Below are positions 21,830-31,630 of a stretch of DNA of 64,000 nucleotides, in pieces. The DNA is from Papaver somniferum (taxonomy: Eukaryota; Streptophyta; Magnoliopsida; Ranunculales; Papaveraceae), in the NCBI RefSeq assembly GCF_003573695.1, contig NW_020621936.1, forward strand, positions 6,572,001 through 6,636,000, in the 5' to 3' direction. How positions within the stretch are numbered: the stretch's first letter is position 1; the number at the start of each line of letters is the position of its first letter. The position numbers and the translations under genes are program-made. Under the pieces are notes generated by a model, which did no database searches, was not told where the DNA came from, and worked only from the letters and a program-made list of their open reading frames with translations.

Positions 21830-24064
21830 GTAGAAGTAGACTTTCCAAGTGATGGATGAGTTCAAGTCTCTACATACCTTTTGTCGAAGAAGTTCCAAAA
21901 GCTCCCCTTAATAGTTCTTTGTCTTCAAGAGATGAACGTCGAGAGATCTAAGCTCAACTACACTATCTATGTCCTAGTCTGAGACATCTATAAATAGGCT
22001 AGAAATCAGGACTTATAGTTTTGATCACTAACATTGACCAACATGCTTGAGATAGCAACGCTTGCGAGTTCGACCGATCAATGCTCTAACATATATCACT
22101 CACAACTAAGAGTTTGTACGACCCAAAGTCGAAGACTTATAAACAAATCTATCTCCCACAGATAAGTCTATTCTGATAGATAAATCTGTCTCCCACAGAA
22201 AAACCTATGAAGTTTTTGTTCCGTCTTTTGATAAATCAAGGTGAACAGGAACCGATTGATAATCCGGTCTTATACTCCCGAAGAGCAGCCTACAATTATC
22301 AGTTACCTCACATTAAATTAACTATATGGTGGTAGCAGAAGTTATTTTGGAATCACAAAGAATGAGACGAAGAGCTTTGTGATTACTTTTTATATCTTAC
22401 CTGTCGGAGATAAATCTCGAGTTAATCTTAGAGAAGATAATACTCAATACGATATAACAAGTAAGACCATATCATGCAACCATAGAGAAAATAGTTGGGT
22501 CTGGCTTCAGGAATCCCAAATGAAGTCTTCCAGTCGTTAACCTATAATGGTTTTGCAAGAACCTAGGTAAAGGAGAATCGACTCTAGTCGCAACTAGGAC
22601 ACAAGAAGGTGTCGGGATTAGGTTTTCCAGTTGCTAGAGTACTCCCTTATATAGTCTTTCAAATCAGGGTTTGCTTTCAATCAAAGCTAAGATAGCTTAG
22701 TAACAAAGAATTTAATATTCCCCGTTAGATGGAAACATGATTTAAGATTCAAGCTAAGTTTGCTTAAAACCAAAGCAATATCTATTCGCCGTTATATGGT
22801 CGTATCTTGTTACATACAAATGAAATATACTTTCATTTAGATATGGGTAACCGTACCTAAACGTGTATATTGAGTTGGCTTAATAATAGTTAACCAAAGT
22901 CTGCCATATGAACACTTTTGACTTAACCACATTCATCTAACACTTCTAGATCAGCTATGATGATCAATCAATCATTAAAGATAATCAAATGAATCTAATT
23001 GTGTTTCAAAATACAATTATTCAATTGTTCACTATTTCACAGAAATATATATGAACCAATTGAATCAAAATCGGATAGATTCATGAGAATCAATTCATGA
23101 ACATTAAGCCACGGTTTGCAAAAATTGCATTCCTTAATTCATAAATGTATTTGTTCATGAGTATGAAAACATAATTAACCGATTTTAGAACTTCAGCCAC
23201 TAAGTTTGCAAACGGGTAAGCAAACTATAGTTTATGGACTTTGGTCTTGTCCAGCAGTTTGCAAACCGGTATGCATATTGTTGTACCGGACCTTAACTCG
23301 GGTAGAACCGTTCGCATACTGGTATGCAAACAAGGTTTCCGGACCTGAATTATACCACAACAGTTTGCATACTGGTATGCATACTGTGATGTATCCAGAC
23401 AAAGGTTAATTGTTCTAAACTCCCATTTCAATCATTGAAACATCCTTAGAAGGTGATAATAGTTGTCTCACACAAACTATTAGCTTATAAGTAATTTTCA
23501 AGTGATCGAATGATCAATACAAAACTTTCCGAGTCGACATCAAATGATTGTCTCACACAAATCATGTAAGATGTTTCAAGGCGATTTTCACATGATCATC
23601 TTTTGACTTATTATTTAATTTCCAACAAATAAATTGTTTCCAACTAAACTCGTCAAGAATATGATGAACGTAGCTAAAGAAAAAAGCTTCCAACACATAT
23701 TTCGAGAAATAGATAACTGAGTTAAACTCAACTCGAAATATCAACTGTGTATAATATAAAAGTATATGTAGCTATACGACTTAGTCTCATTAGGAGATAG
23801 AATAGAATAGACTTTTGAGTGATAGATAAGTTTTGGTCTCCACATACCTTTTGTTGATGAAGTTCCTCCAAACTCTCCTCAGTAGATCTTCGTCTTTAAT
23901 CGATGAACGTCGTGAAGTCTAAAGCTCAACTACACATTCTATCCTAATCTGAGACATAGCTATAAGTAGACCATAAATCAAGACTTATATTTTTGATCAA
24001 CTAAACTTGACAAACAAGTTTGAGATAGCAACGCTTGCCAGTTCGACCGAGCAATGATCTAACA
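21830..24064 (-). repeat. SIRE-A right end: two abutting LTR fragments
   Basis: 21830-22091 repeats the U3 end of the LTR (20040-20307) with few changes and ends at the exact LTR terminus 'caatgctctaaca'. 22092-24064 is a different LTR portion, starting in the middle ('cactcacaactaagagttt', compare 32218) and running to its own terminus 'caatgatctaaca' at 24064. An LTR terminus thus lies in the body of another LTR, as expected if one SIRE inserted into another and part was deleted. The second piece has variable palindromic words at 23200-23400. Confidence 0.75.
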
Positions 24065-24297
24065 AAGTGGCTAGAAACCAAGAGAGAATCAGATATAGAA
24101 ATGAAGGTAAAAAATATGTTTCAAATGCAGAACTTATTATGAGATTTCAATATGTACATTATGAGTTCTATTTAACTTCTAAAACTTCTACCAGACATTA
24201 TGCAGTATTATAATGAGTTTATTATACATGTATAAACAATTGACAGCATCTGAAGAAAGTAATCAAACAAAAGAGAACTCATATAACAGTTCCTTCA

Positions 24298-24460
24298 ATG
24301 GGATCCGACAACATCTCGAGAAAAAGATCCCATAAAAGTCCGGCAAATATTGATGCTTCAATGGAGCTCAACCCGAACTCTAGCTCCAGACCCCACAAAA
24401 GTCTAAGATTTTTGGAACATGCTCAACATCGAGCATTGATGCAAGCACAAAATCAAAAAG
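24298..24460 (+). CDS. Exon-like ORF, unknown product
   Basis: ATG at 24298 opens a frame rich in Ser, Arg, Lys and Asn ('GSDNISRKRSHKSP') followed by a short amphipathic helix 'RFLEHAQHRALMQAQNQK'. At 24460 'aaaaag|gtcatctg' could be a splice donor, after which the frame continues only into low-complexity sequence. A related 'LRLMDHARHQ' occurs in plus frame at 30438-30470. I recognise no family. It could be a first exon of a host gene, a Helitron-borne fragment or chance. Confidence 0.25.
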
Positions 24461-24795
24461 GTCATCTGTCTTTATTTTCCTTTTTTATTTTCCTTTTTCA
24501 TAAAAACCTTATTACTGGTACCCTGTATTAGCTATCCGGCCTCCAAATATATAACTTGTTAAAGTGTTAAGCGTCTGCAGATTGTTGAATAATTAAGGCA
24601 AGGAGCAAGCATTGACTAAGGAAATGGAGAAATGTCTTCGAATATTTCTTACTAACTTAAACTCTTTAATTCCTCATCATATTTAAATTGGGTTGAATAT
24701 GTGGTGTGGTTGCTTAGAAAGTTTGAATACGGAGTACCGATTAGTTTAAGAAATTCAATTCTATAATGCTTTAATCTGTTCGTAGTTACAATTGG

Positions 24796-24885
24796 GATCG
24801 ATGAATCCAACTCATATGTATGCTATACTGTCTTGCATAGTTTCATCGAGTTCATATGTACACTTTACTGTCTTTCATATGTTGT
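24796..24885 (+). repeat. About 42-bp imperfect tandem repeat
   Basis: Two units of the form 'atcgag/atgaa-tTCATATGTA-c-tTTACTGTCTTgCATAg'. Three related units lie at 30224-30345, near the right end of the Helitron-like block. Confidence 0.7.
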
Positions 24886-26109
24886 TTTTCTTTCTGGATG
24901 CCTAAAGTGGATCCCTAACTTAAGGCACTAGGTAGCAACATTTCTTTTGTGACTTATATAACCGTGCCCCCATAGAGAAATTTTGAAATTTGGAACATGG
25001 ATTTTCTGTATTCATTCACAACTTAACACGCAATTTTATGTGTTAGTTGCATAGATTTTCGTCAATGTACATCACATGTACCACTTTGACATAAGCTTCT
25101 GTGTACTGCGTGCATGATGTGCAAGATTTTTTAATCCCGCGGATCAGTTCTTGGGGGCCCTAAATCAAATACAAGAGCATGATTCCAATAGATCTATAAT
25201 GTTCATTTCTTTTTAGTGAAAAATACTAGAACCCTCTACTATATGGGTTCAATATATAGAAGCCCCACAAAATGGATCCTCCACTATCAACTCCATACTT
25301 TCATTTTTTGATATTTCTAGGCCCATAACTTTTATTTTCAGGACTTTATAATAAAGATGTTTTGTTTTAATGGAAATTATACCCTTTTCAATATATACAA
25401 AAAGAAAATCAGCACTTTCATTTCTTCATTTTTTTTTTCTCTCTCTTGTCTCTCTCTCGGTTGCAGAGAATTCTTTTTTAGGGTTTTCTGAGATTTATTT
25501 TTCACCTTTCGAATCGATTTGATTCAATGGAGACGTAAAAATCAATCATAATCGAAGATCTTAAGATTCCAGCAAATCCTAAACATAGTTCGAACACCTC
25601 CGATCTTGGTTCTGTAGGAAGAAATCTCAATCTAAGAGGAGAATCAAAAGATTACGATTGAACCACTACAATTTCATCATCAGATCTAAGAAATGAGATA
25701 AGTTTTTCTCCTAACCTTTGTTTTCTTTTTTATTAGAGTGATAATTTTGTTCTGAAAAATCAGATTTACGGCTATAAAATCTAATTTCTAATGAATTTTT
25801 TGATTCAATTTACAATTGGAGTCTATATTTGTGATTGTCTCTCTTTAATCTTTGTTCTAAGACAAAAGAAAATTTAGAAGAAATTACGCAAAAATAAATA
25901 AATTAGGGTTCGAGTTTGAGATTTGATCGATCTCTCAATCCCCTATCCTGATTAAAAATCCAACTTCAGATTAGTAATGAGAATATCTAAATTTCCATTA
26001 TCCATCTAACCTTTTCAAGTTTGAGTTACTCTCAATTTTTTCCCTAACCTGGAACTTCTGAAATTATTATTATAGCTCCAATGAAATAATTGCAATTAGT
26101 TTTGATTTT

Positions 26110-26336
26110 ATGGCTATAGATGAACCAGAAGAAAACAGTCTTGAATTACAAAAGAGTTTGATTCCTCAATTGTTGTATTTTCCTGAGAAATTAGAGAGCT
26201 CTGATTTATTCTTATCACCAGGTTCATCTGTGTTGACATATATGAAAGAAACCAGGGAAGAAAATAGAAGTCAACCGATGAAGATGATTATTGGTACTTC
26301 AGTTCAGATGCCCTGCTGCCAATGTTTTGCTTTTGA
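26110..26336 (+). CDS. Exon-like ORF inside Helitron-like block, unknown
   Basis: The ATG at 26110 follows a CT-rich, UTR-like stretch (25430-25480). The frame is acidic at first ('DEPEENSLELQKSL') and ends near 'MPCCQCFAFE'. A possible donor follows ('gag|gtaaaat' at 26337), and the open frame continues to 26457 only through what looks like intron. No domain is recognised. It may be another captured exon, with no functional claim. Confidence 0.3.
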
Positions 26337-26849
26337 GGTAAAATTCTTGGTTGTTTCTCACTGGCTGTATCTGAGTTATTTGTTTATAGTTAGGTACTTT
26401 ATTTCCGATGTCATGCTGCCAATGTTTAGGTTACTCTGTAAATGTTGGAATTTTTGAATTTCTGAAAATTGGATCACATCTTGACAACCTATGGTTGTGG
26501 ATTTCCGGTGACACTTTTTGTTGGTGTTGTTGTCTCTCCGGTAAATCTCGCAACCTGCCTCATTTTTACTTTGCTTTTTGCATCCTGTCTTAAATCTTCA
26601 ATTTTAATTTTTGAAATGATTTTGCACTCTTATTGATTGATACCTATGGATTGCTGTCTATAATGCGACATTGACACATATTTCGTATCCAGGTGGGTGA
26701 ATTTGAATGTTGTTGGAAGGCTCGTGGAAGCTAATGCACTTGATATGTAGATCATTCCAAACCTTAAGGTAGACGTCTCGTTTAGATATCATTGCTTAAT
26801 TTCATCTTTCGCAGTGTTCCTGTTTATGTTTTGTCGTGACCATTTAGTT

Positions 26850-26945
26850 TACATGCATGTGTAGCTCTTAATTACACATGTTATATGCATGTGTAACCAA
26901 GAGTTACACAAGTCAGATGCATGTGTAACTCCTAATTACACATGA
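26850..26945. repeat. Palindromic 'TGTGTAACT' repeat cluster 1
   Basis: Three units of about 30 bp with inverted arms such as 'atgcatgtgtaactcc' and 'taattacacatg'. Each could form a hairpin. The family recurs in three more clusters (27610-27780, 28437-28712, 29490-29745). Confidence 0.8.
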
Positions 26946-27609
26946 TAAAATGAATAAATTTAGGTTGTCAGGAAAATGATGTGATTGAACCAATTTAGTT
27001 GTGTTGGCTCGGTGTTAGACTGTGAAGACGTTTATGTTATATTCTTGAAGCCGCAAAGCTAGTATTATTATGTTAGCTAGTATGCTTGTGTACATAATTA
27101 TGTACTGTCCATAGAAACTCTTTACATTTGATATGCAATGTTCTATTTCTGTTAGTTAAGCCAATGAATATGCTGGCTCATTTATTGTTTTGTATAGTTG
27201 TCGTGTTTGGATTCAAAAATTTTGTTAAAGGTGGTTACTAGTTGATAACTTTAGCATAAAATGTGCAGATCTCTGAGATTTAGAGAGGCATAAGAAGTTG
27301 ACCTAAGGTGATGAAACCAATATCGATGATAATATGTTGCAGGTAAGCTTTTGATCGTTCTCTATGGCACAAATTTTCTTTGAATATTGCACAATTTTTA
27401 ACTATCCAAAGATAAAACTTTGTTGATAACAAAATGAAAATTAGTTAACATATCTTGCTGATGTTTTGGAGGATGATGGAATTAGAGCGAGTTTGGATTA
27501 GTATTTGGAGTCAGTGGCGGTGATGTACCTGGAGGTAGTACAATAATGGTATCCCGAATCCCCACAAGGTATGTTTAAAGATTAGGATGACATAACTTTG
27601 ATTCCGTGT

Positions 27610-27780
27610 AATATGTGCATGTGTAAGTTGTAATATTACCAGTCAGATGCATAACTTCCAATTATAACTAGTTATATGCATGTGTAACTCGTAATTACAC
27701 ATGTTAAATGCTTGTGTAACTTTTAGTTACACATGATATACGCACGTGTAATTCCCAATTACACATATGAATTAAAGTCC
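27610..27780. repeat. Palindromic 'TGTGTAACT' repeat cluster 2
   Basis: Four to five units ('gcatgtgtaactcg', 'taattacacatgtt', 'cgcacgtgtaattccc') with the same paired arms as cluster 1 but more divergence, including one unit with an internal loss near 27650. Confidence 0.75.
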
Positions 27781-28177
27781 AAAATAGCTCTATGTTATCC
27801 TTGCTGATCTTGTTGGCTGAAATCTCGCATCTTAGCATATAACTTTCCTAAGTTTCGAATGTTACATACTGATGTGCTAGGCTGACATAACTTTATTTTC
27901 GAATGTTACAAAATAATGTTAGGCTGACATAACTTTATTTCTGTTGCTTAAAATGTTCGTCGTCATCATAAGTTACCTAACATCGAATACCTCGAGCCCA
28001 ACAAGCATGGTGTTAAAAACGTCTTTCTGCTAAAGCAGTGATATCTTAGTTAAGAGATTCTCATTCACTTGCAAGGTTAACTGTATCACTTTATGACTGG
28101 GAATTTTTTGGTAGTCACCTCTCCTTTTTTGCTAGTTTTTCTTATGGATTAATGAACTTTAATCTTCATATTGGCAG

Positions 28178-28362
28178 AACACCCCTTGTGTTACGGTTAC
28201 TGGAAAAAGTACACAGACCATGAGGCATGCTTGGCCCCTGTCTACAAAGTCGTAGAGGTGTATGAGCGGGCAGTTGCATCCGTGACCTAATCTAGACATT
28301 TGGTTGCATTATTGTGAGTTTTCCATGTCGTCGAATTATGAAGATCCCGAGACTGTCCAAAG
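28178..28362 (+). pseudogene. PRP39-like splicing factor exon, captured and broken
   Basis: Bounded by a plausible acceptor (ttggcag|aac) and donor (caaag|gtattg), the frame reads '[16 protein letters not shown]', then '[10 protein letters not shown]'. After a 1-base frame change it gives 'DIWLHYC' and 'YEDPETVQR'. This is the HAT-repeat region of PRP39, a U1 snRNP-associated pre-mRNA splicing factor in the nucleus. A stop (TAA) at about 28288 and the frame change break it. Only this one exon is recognisable, so it is a captured fragment rather than a decayed whole gene. The retained splice-site-like borders indicate capture of genomic DNA, not of cDNA. Confidence 0.85.
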
Positions 28363-28436
28363 GTATTGACTTCTTTATTTTTAGTTGACATATGTTTGTT
28401 GGAGATTTAAATTTGGTGATTTTATGTTGACATATC

Positions 28437-28712
28437 TAAGTCAGATGCATGTGTAACTAGGAGTTACACTATTCAGAATGCATGTGTAAATGGAAGTTAC
28501 ACTGTGCGGATGTGTGTAGATGCAAGTTACACATGCTAAATGAATGTGTAGCTTATAGTTAGACATGCTAATTTACACATGATATGATTATAACTTTCAT
28601 TCCGAGATAATTGGATGTGTAACTGCCAGTTACACATGCTAATTGGATGTGTAATTGTTAGTTACGCATGCTAATTGGATGTGTAACTGCCAATTACACA
28701 TGCTAATTGGAT
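28437..28712. repeat. Palindromic 'TGTGTAACT' repeat cluster 3
   Basis: The largest cluster, about seven to eight units, several in the regular form 'TTGGATGTGTAACTGCCA-GTTACACATGCTAA' read in two halves, with period about 34 bp at 28610-28712. It sits between the PRP39 and thaumatin fragments. Confidence 0.8.
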
Positions 28713-28885
28713 GTGGTTTGATTGAACCTGAAATGATGTAAATCTCAGTTTACTAGTTCGATGTGTGTGTAATTTATCATCAACATTCAATGTAAGTAAT
28801 AAGTCTGATGTGTGCATATATGACTCAAATTCTTCTTTGTTCTTTGCCCTTTCAAATTCTTACTCAAAATTCTTATTGATTGCAG

Positions 28886-29490
28886 GTGTATATTCGACTA
28901 CATTTGCATTTACCAACTATTGTAGTTACACGGTATGGCCTGGATTTTTAGAAAGTGCAGGGTCACCACCACTGGAAACTACAGGCTTCGTTCTTCAATA
29001 AGGAGAATCCAAGTTGATTCCGTCCCCGACATCATGGTCGGGTCGTTTTTGGGGACGAACCCTTTGTAGTTAAGATTCTACAACAGGTCAATTCACTTGT
29101 GTGATAGGTGACTGTGGTTCAGGACAGATTGAATGCGCAGGAAGAGGTGTCGCGCCACCTGCTACACTGGCAGAGTTCACGCTCAACGGTTCAGGTGGTT
29201 TATATTTCTACCATGTGAGTTTAGTCGATGGTTACAACCTTCAGATGTTGGTGGTTCCTAAAGGTGGCTCTGTTGGTACTGGTAATTGCAATACTACTGG
29301 ATGTTGTTGATCTCAACAGAATGTATCCAACTGAACTGAAGGTGCTCTATCAGATTCATCAACGCCAAACGTAGCTTCTAAAAGTGTGTGTGAAGCATTT
29401 CATGAAGATCAGTATTGTTGCAGTGGTGCATATGCTAATCCAGATGCATGGAATCCGTCTTCGTATTCGGAGATCTTTAAACACGGTTGT
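28886..29490 (+). pseudogene. Thaumatin-like protein (PR-5 family), captured and broken
   Basis: After an acceptor-like 'gattgcag' the frame gives 'TFAFTNYCSYTVWPGFL', 'SPPLETTGFVLQ', then a stop. In-frame segments resume with 'FTCVIGDCGSGQIECAGRG', 'PPATLAEFTLNGSGG', 'YHVSLVDGYNLQMLVVP' and 'QYCCSGAYANP'. The order and the Cys-rich motifs are those of plant thaumatin-like proteins, secreted defence-related proteins of about 230-250 residues. Stops occur at about 28999, 29070 and 29308, and the reading frame changes. The final 40 or so residues are missing and replaced at 29490 by palindromic repeats. The acidic-cleft Asp in 'SLVDGYN' is kept. This copy cannot make a functional protein. Confidence 0.92.
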
Positions 29491-29745
29491 CAATTACAAT
29501 CTACATATGTAACTGTCAATTACACTAGATAGATGAATATGTAACTCTCAATTACACTAGGCAGATGCATGTGTAAATTCTAGTTACACATCTAGGAAAT
29601 TATTGTAAATGAATGTTAAAGTAATACATGTATTTTGATGTCTATTTTTTTTATGTGTAACTTTGCATTACACATGTCATAAGGATGTGTAACTTCTGGA
29701 TACACATGACATGCATGTGTAACTTCTGTTTACACATTCACACTA
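29490..29745. repeat. Palindromic 'TGTGTAACT' repeat cluster 4
   Basis: Two groups (29490-29602 and 29650-29745) with units such as 'atgcatgtgtaaattc' and 'tagttacacat'. The first starts immediately where the thaumatin fragment ends. Confidence 0.8.
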
Positions 29746-30223
29746 TACTTTAATAATTATGGCCTAGATTTAATAATTTTGGGCTTAAATTTAAATTTTA
29801 TTTAATTTGGGGCTTGACAATATATAAAAGGGCATGGATGTCTTTTAATAACTCGGAGCCTAGATTTAAATTTTTTTTAATTAAGGGTCTCATATTATGG
29901 GTTATCCATGGGTTGGGCCTTAGCCTAATTTTTCCTTCTTTTTATTATTATTTAGGACTAATGGATTCAAAATTCATTTTTCTTTACGGTTTAAAGGATA
30001 TTTATTCTTATATGCCAATATTTAAGTTAATTCATTCAAAAACATACATTTTCCAAAATAATATGCAACTGACTGTGTCAAACTATGAATCCAAATCTAA
30101 AGTGTTGGTTGCGGGTCGGTTATGCAGTCCGTTGTAATCCCAATTCATCAAGACGGGACACCATTAGACATTTACTTTATATCACTAGCTGTATACAAAT
30201 GCATATGTTTTTTTTTTGTGACC

Positions 30224-30345
30224 GATGAATCCAGCTCATATGTACGTTTTACTGTCTTGCATAGTTTATCGAGCTCATATGTACATTTTACTATTTTGCA
30301 AAGTTTCATCGAGCTCATATACTTTACCGATATGCATAATTTATT
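30224..30345 (+). repeat. About 42-bp imperfect tandem repeat, second locus
   Basis: Three units containing 'tcgagctcatatgtac.ttttact.t.ttgca.agttt', closely related to the pair at 24796-24885 outside the proposed Helitron left end. Confidence 0.7.
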
Positions 30346-30616
30346 TATTACTCTTTCTAAATTACTTTTTGCAACTACATACGTAGTAGCAAAGGGGAAA
30401 CAGGATTCTTATTCCGTCCTCTGTAGAAGACTAAGGCTCATGGATCACGCTCGGCATCAATAACTGGAACATTCAAATGACATAATAAAATGGCAACAAG
30501 CGGAACATCGTATTTATGAAAGAATACGAAACACTTTGATGTCAGAGAATGATTAGGGTATCAAAATTATGGGATGAACCGAACGGCAGGCACATCGCGC
30601 GTGCGTGTTATACTAG

Positions 30617-31625
30617 TGAGTTTAATAAAAGGCAAGAATTTATGTTAATGTTCAGTATAAACAAAATATTCCTTACTCATTAGCAGATAATTTTAAATAA
30701 TATATTAATTGTGTTACTCCCTATGGACTTGAACCAGACTTAATGCTATACTTCCAGTTAGTATATTAGAAAGCAAGTGGTGGCTGCCAGACTGAGTACT
30801 TTCTACATTCGGAATCTCCTAAGAATTTGAGTTTGTTGTTGTCCGGATAAATTCTTTATCATTAGTTCATCATTCTTTGCAGAATATTGTGATGAGTTTC
30901 TCCTCGCCAATACTTTTATATCAGGGAGTTAGCCGGTATATAGTTATTTCTCAGTACTTGGGCAAATCGATCTTTGGCTTTGTGAGCTAATTCATTTACT
31001 CTGTTAGTTCATACTTGTGTTTTATTTGCCTTTCTAACTTGCCATTGCCTTCAGGCTACCAACTGCGATGATGCGGTTTTTATGCTCTTAAAGCTTAAGA
31101 GATACCAATTAGTATAGTAAAGAACGAGAATGATGCACCACATGCAAAACTTGAAGCTAACTAGATCTCAATTTCACGAGCGGAATATTAATGAAAGATT
31201 TTAAAGACTGGTATTGTTTTAAATTTGAATATCGTGTCTAACTTTGGTTGACCTGAAAGAATTTTTCTGATGTATAATCCTGCTCAAAAATTTGAGTGTC
31301 AGCTTATCAAGGCCCAAGATAAGGTGAAGTTGGGTTATTTTCTTATATGAGTTTGATATTTTGTTATACATATTACCAAATACATGTTTCATCTAATATT
31401 TTAATTAATGTATGATTTAAACGAGTAAGTTAAAAAATAGATTTAATTACCGAAGAGCCTGAAGCATAAATATGCCAAGATTTGGAGATTAAGTACGGGA
31501 AAAAGGTTTTCTAACCATATGTGAAGGTAATAAAATGGTTGTTCTTGCTTAAAAGCAAACAACCGCACCCAAGTATAAATAAACTCTCTACTAAGATAAA
31601 ACATAGTGAAATGACTTGAGAGAAG
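30617..31625. other. Unassigned AT-rich sequence
   Basis: I see no gene, repeat family member or regulatory signal I can support here. It ends at the AAACT duplication that marks insertion of SIRE-B. Confidence 0.6.
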
Positions 31626-31630
31626 AAACT
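31626..31630. repeat. Target-site duplication AAACT, left of SIRE-B
   Basis: Matches AAACT at 39742-39746 directly after the other LTR end. Confidence 0.85.

Larger units (their letters stand above)
25235..30616 (+). mobile_element. Helitron-like nonautonomous element with captured gene fragments
   Basis: The right end has the features of a plant Helitron 3' terminus: a GC-rich self-complementary stretch ('gcacatcgcgcgtgc', about 30590-30604), then a short AT spacer and CTAG at 30613-30616 followed by T. The left end is less certain: 'tctactatat' at 25235 resembles the 'TCTAYTA' start of plant Helitrons, but the preceding base is C instead of the usual A. There is no Rep/helicase. Inside are an intron/exon-like ORF at 26110, a PRP39 pseudo-exon, a thaumatin-like pseudogene, and four clusters of palindromic 'TGTGTAACT' repeats. 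Sequence outside the named pieces is AT-rich and featureless. Confidence 0.5.

Noticed and set aside
28610..28712. CRISPR-like array
   Set aside because: Units are adjacent palindromes without unique spacers of constant length, and this is plant DNA.
28886..29490. Functional thaumatin-like gene
   Set aside because: Several stops, a frame change and a missing C-terminus.
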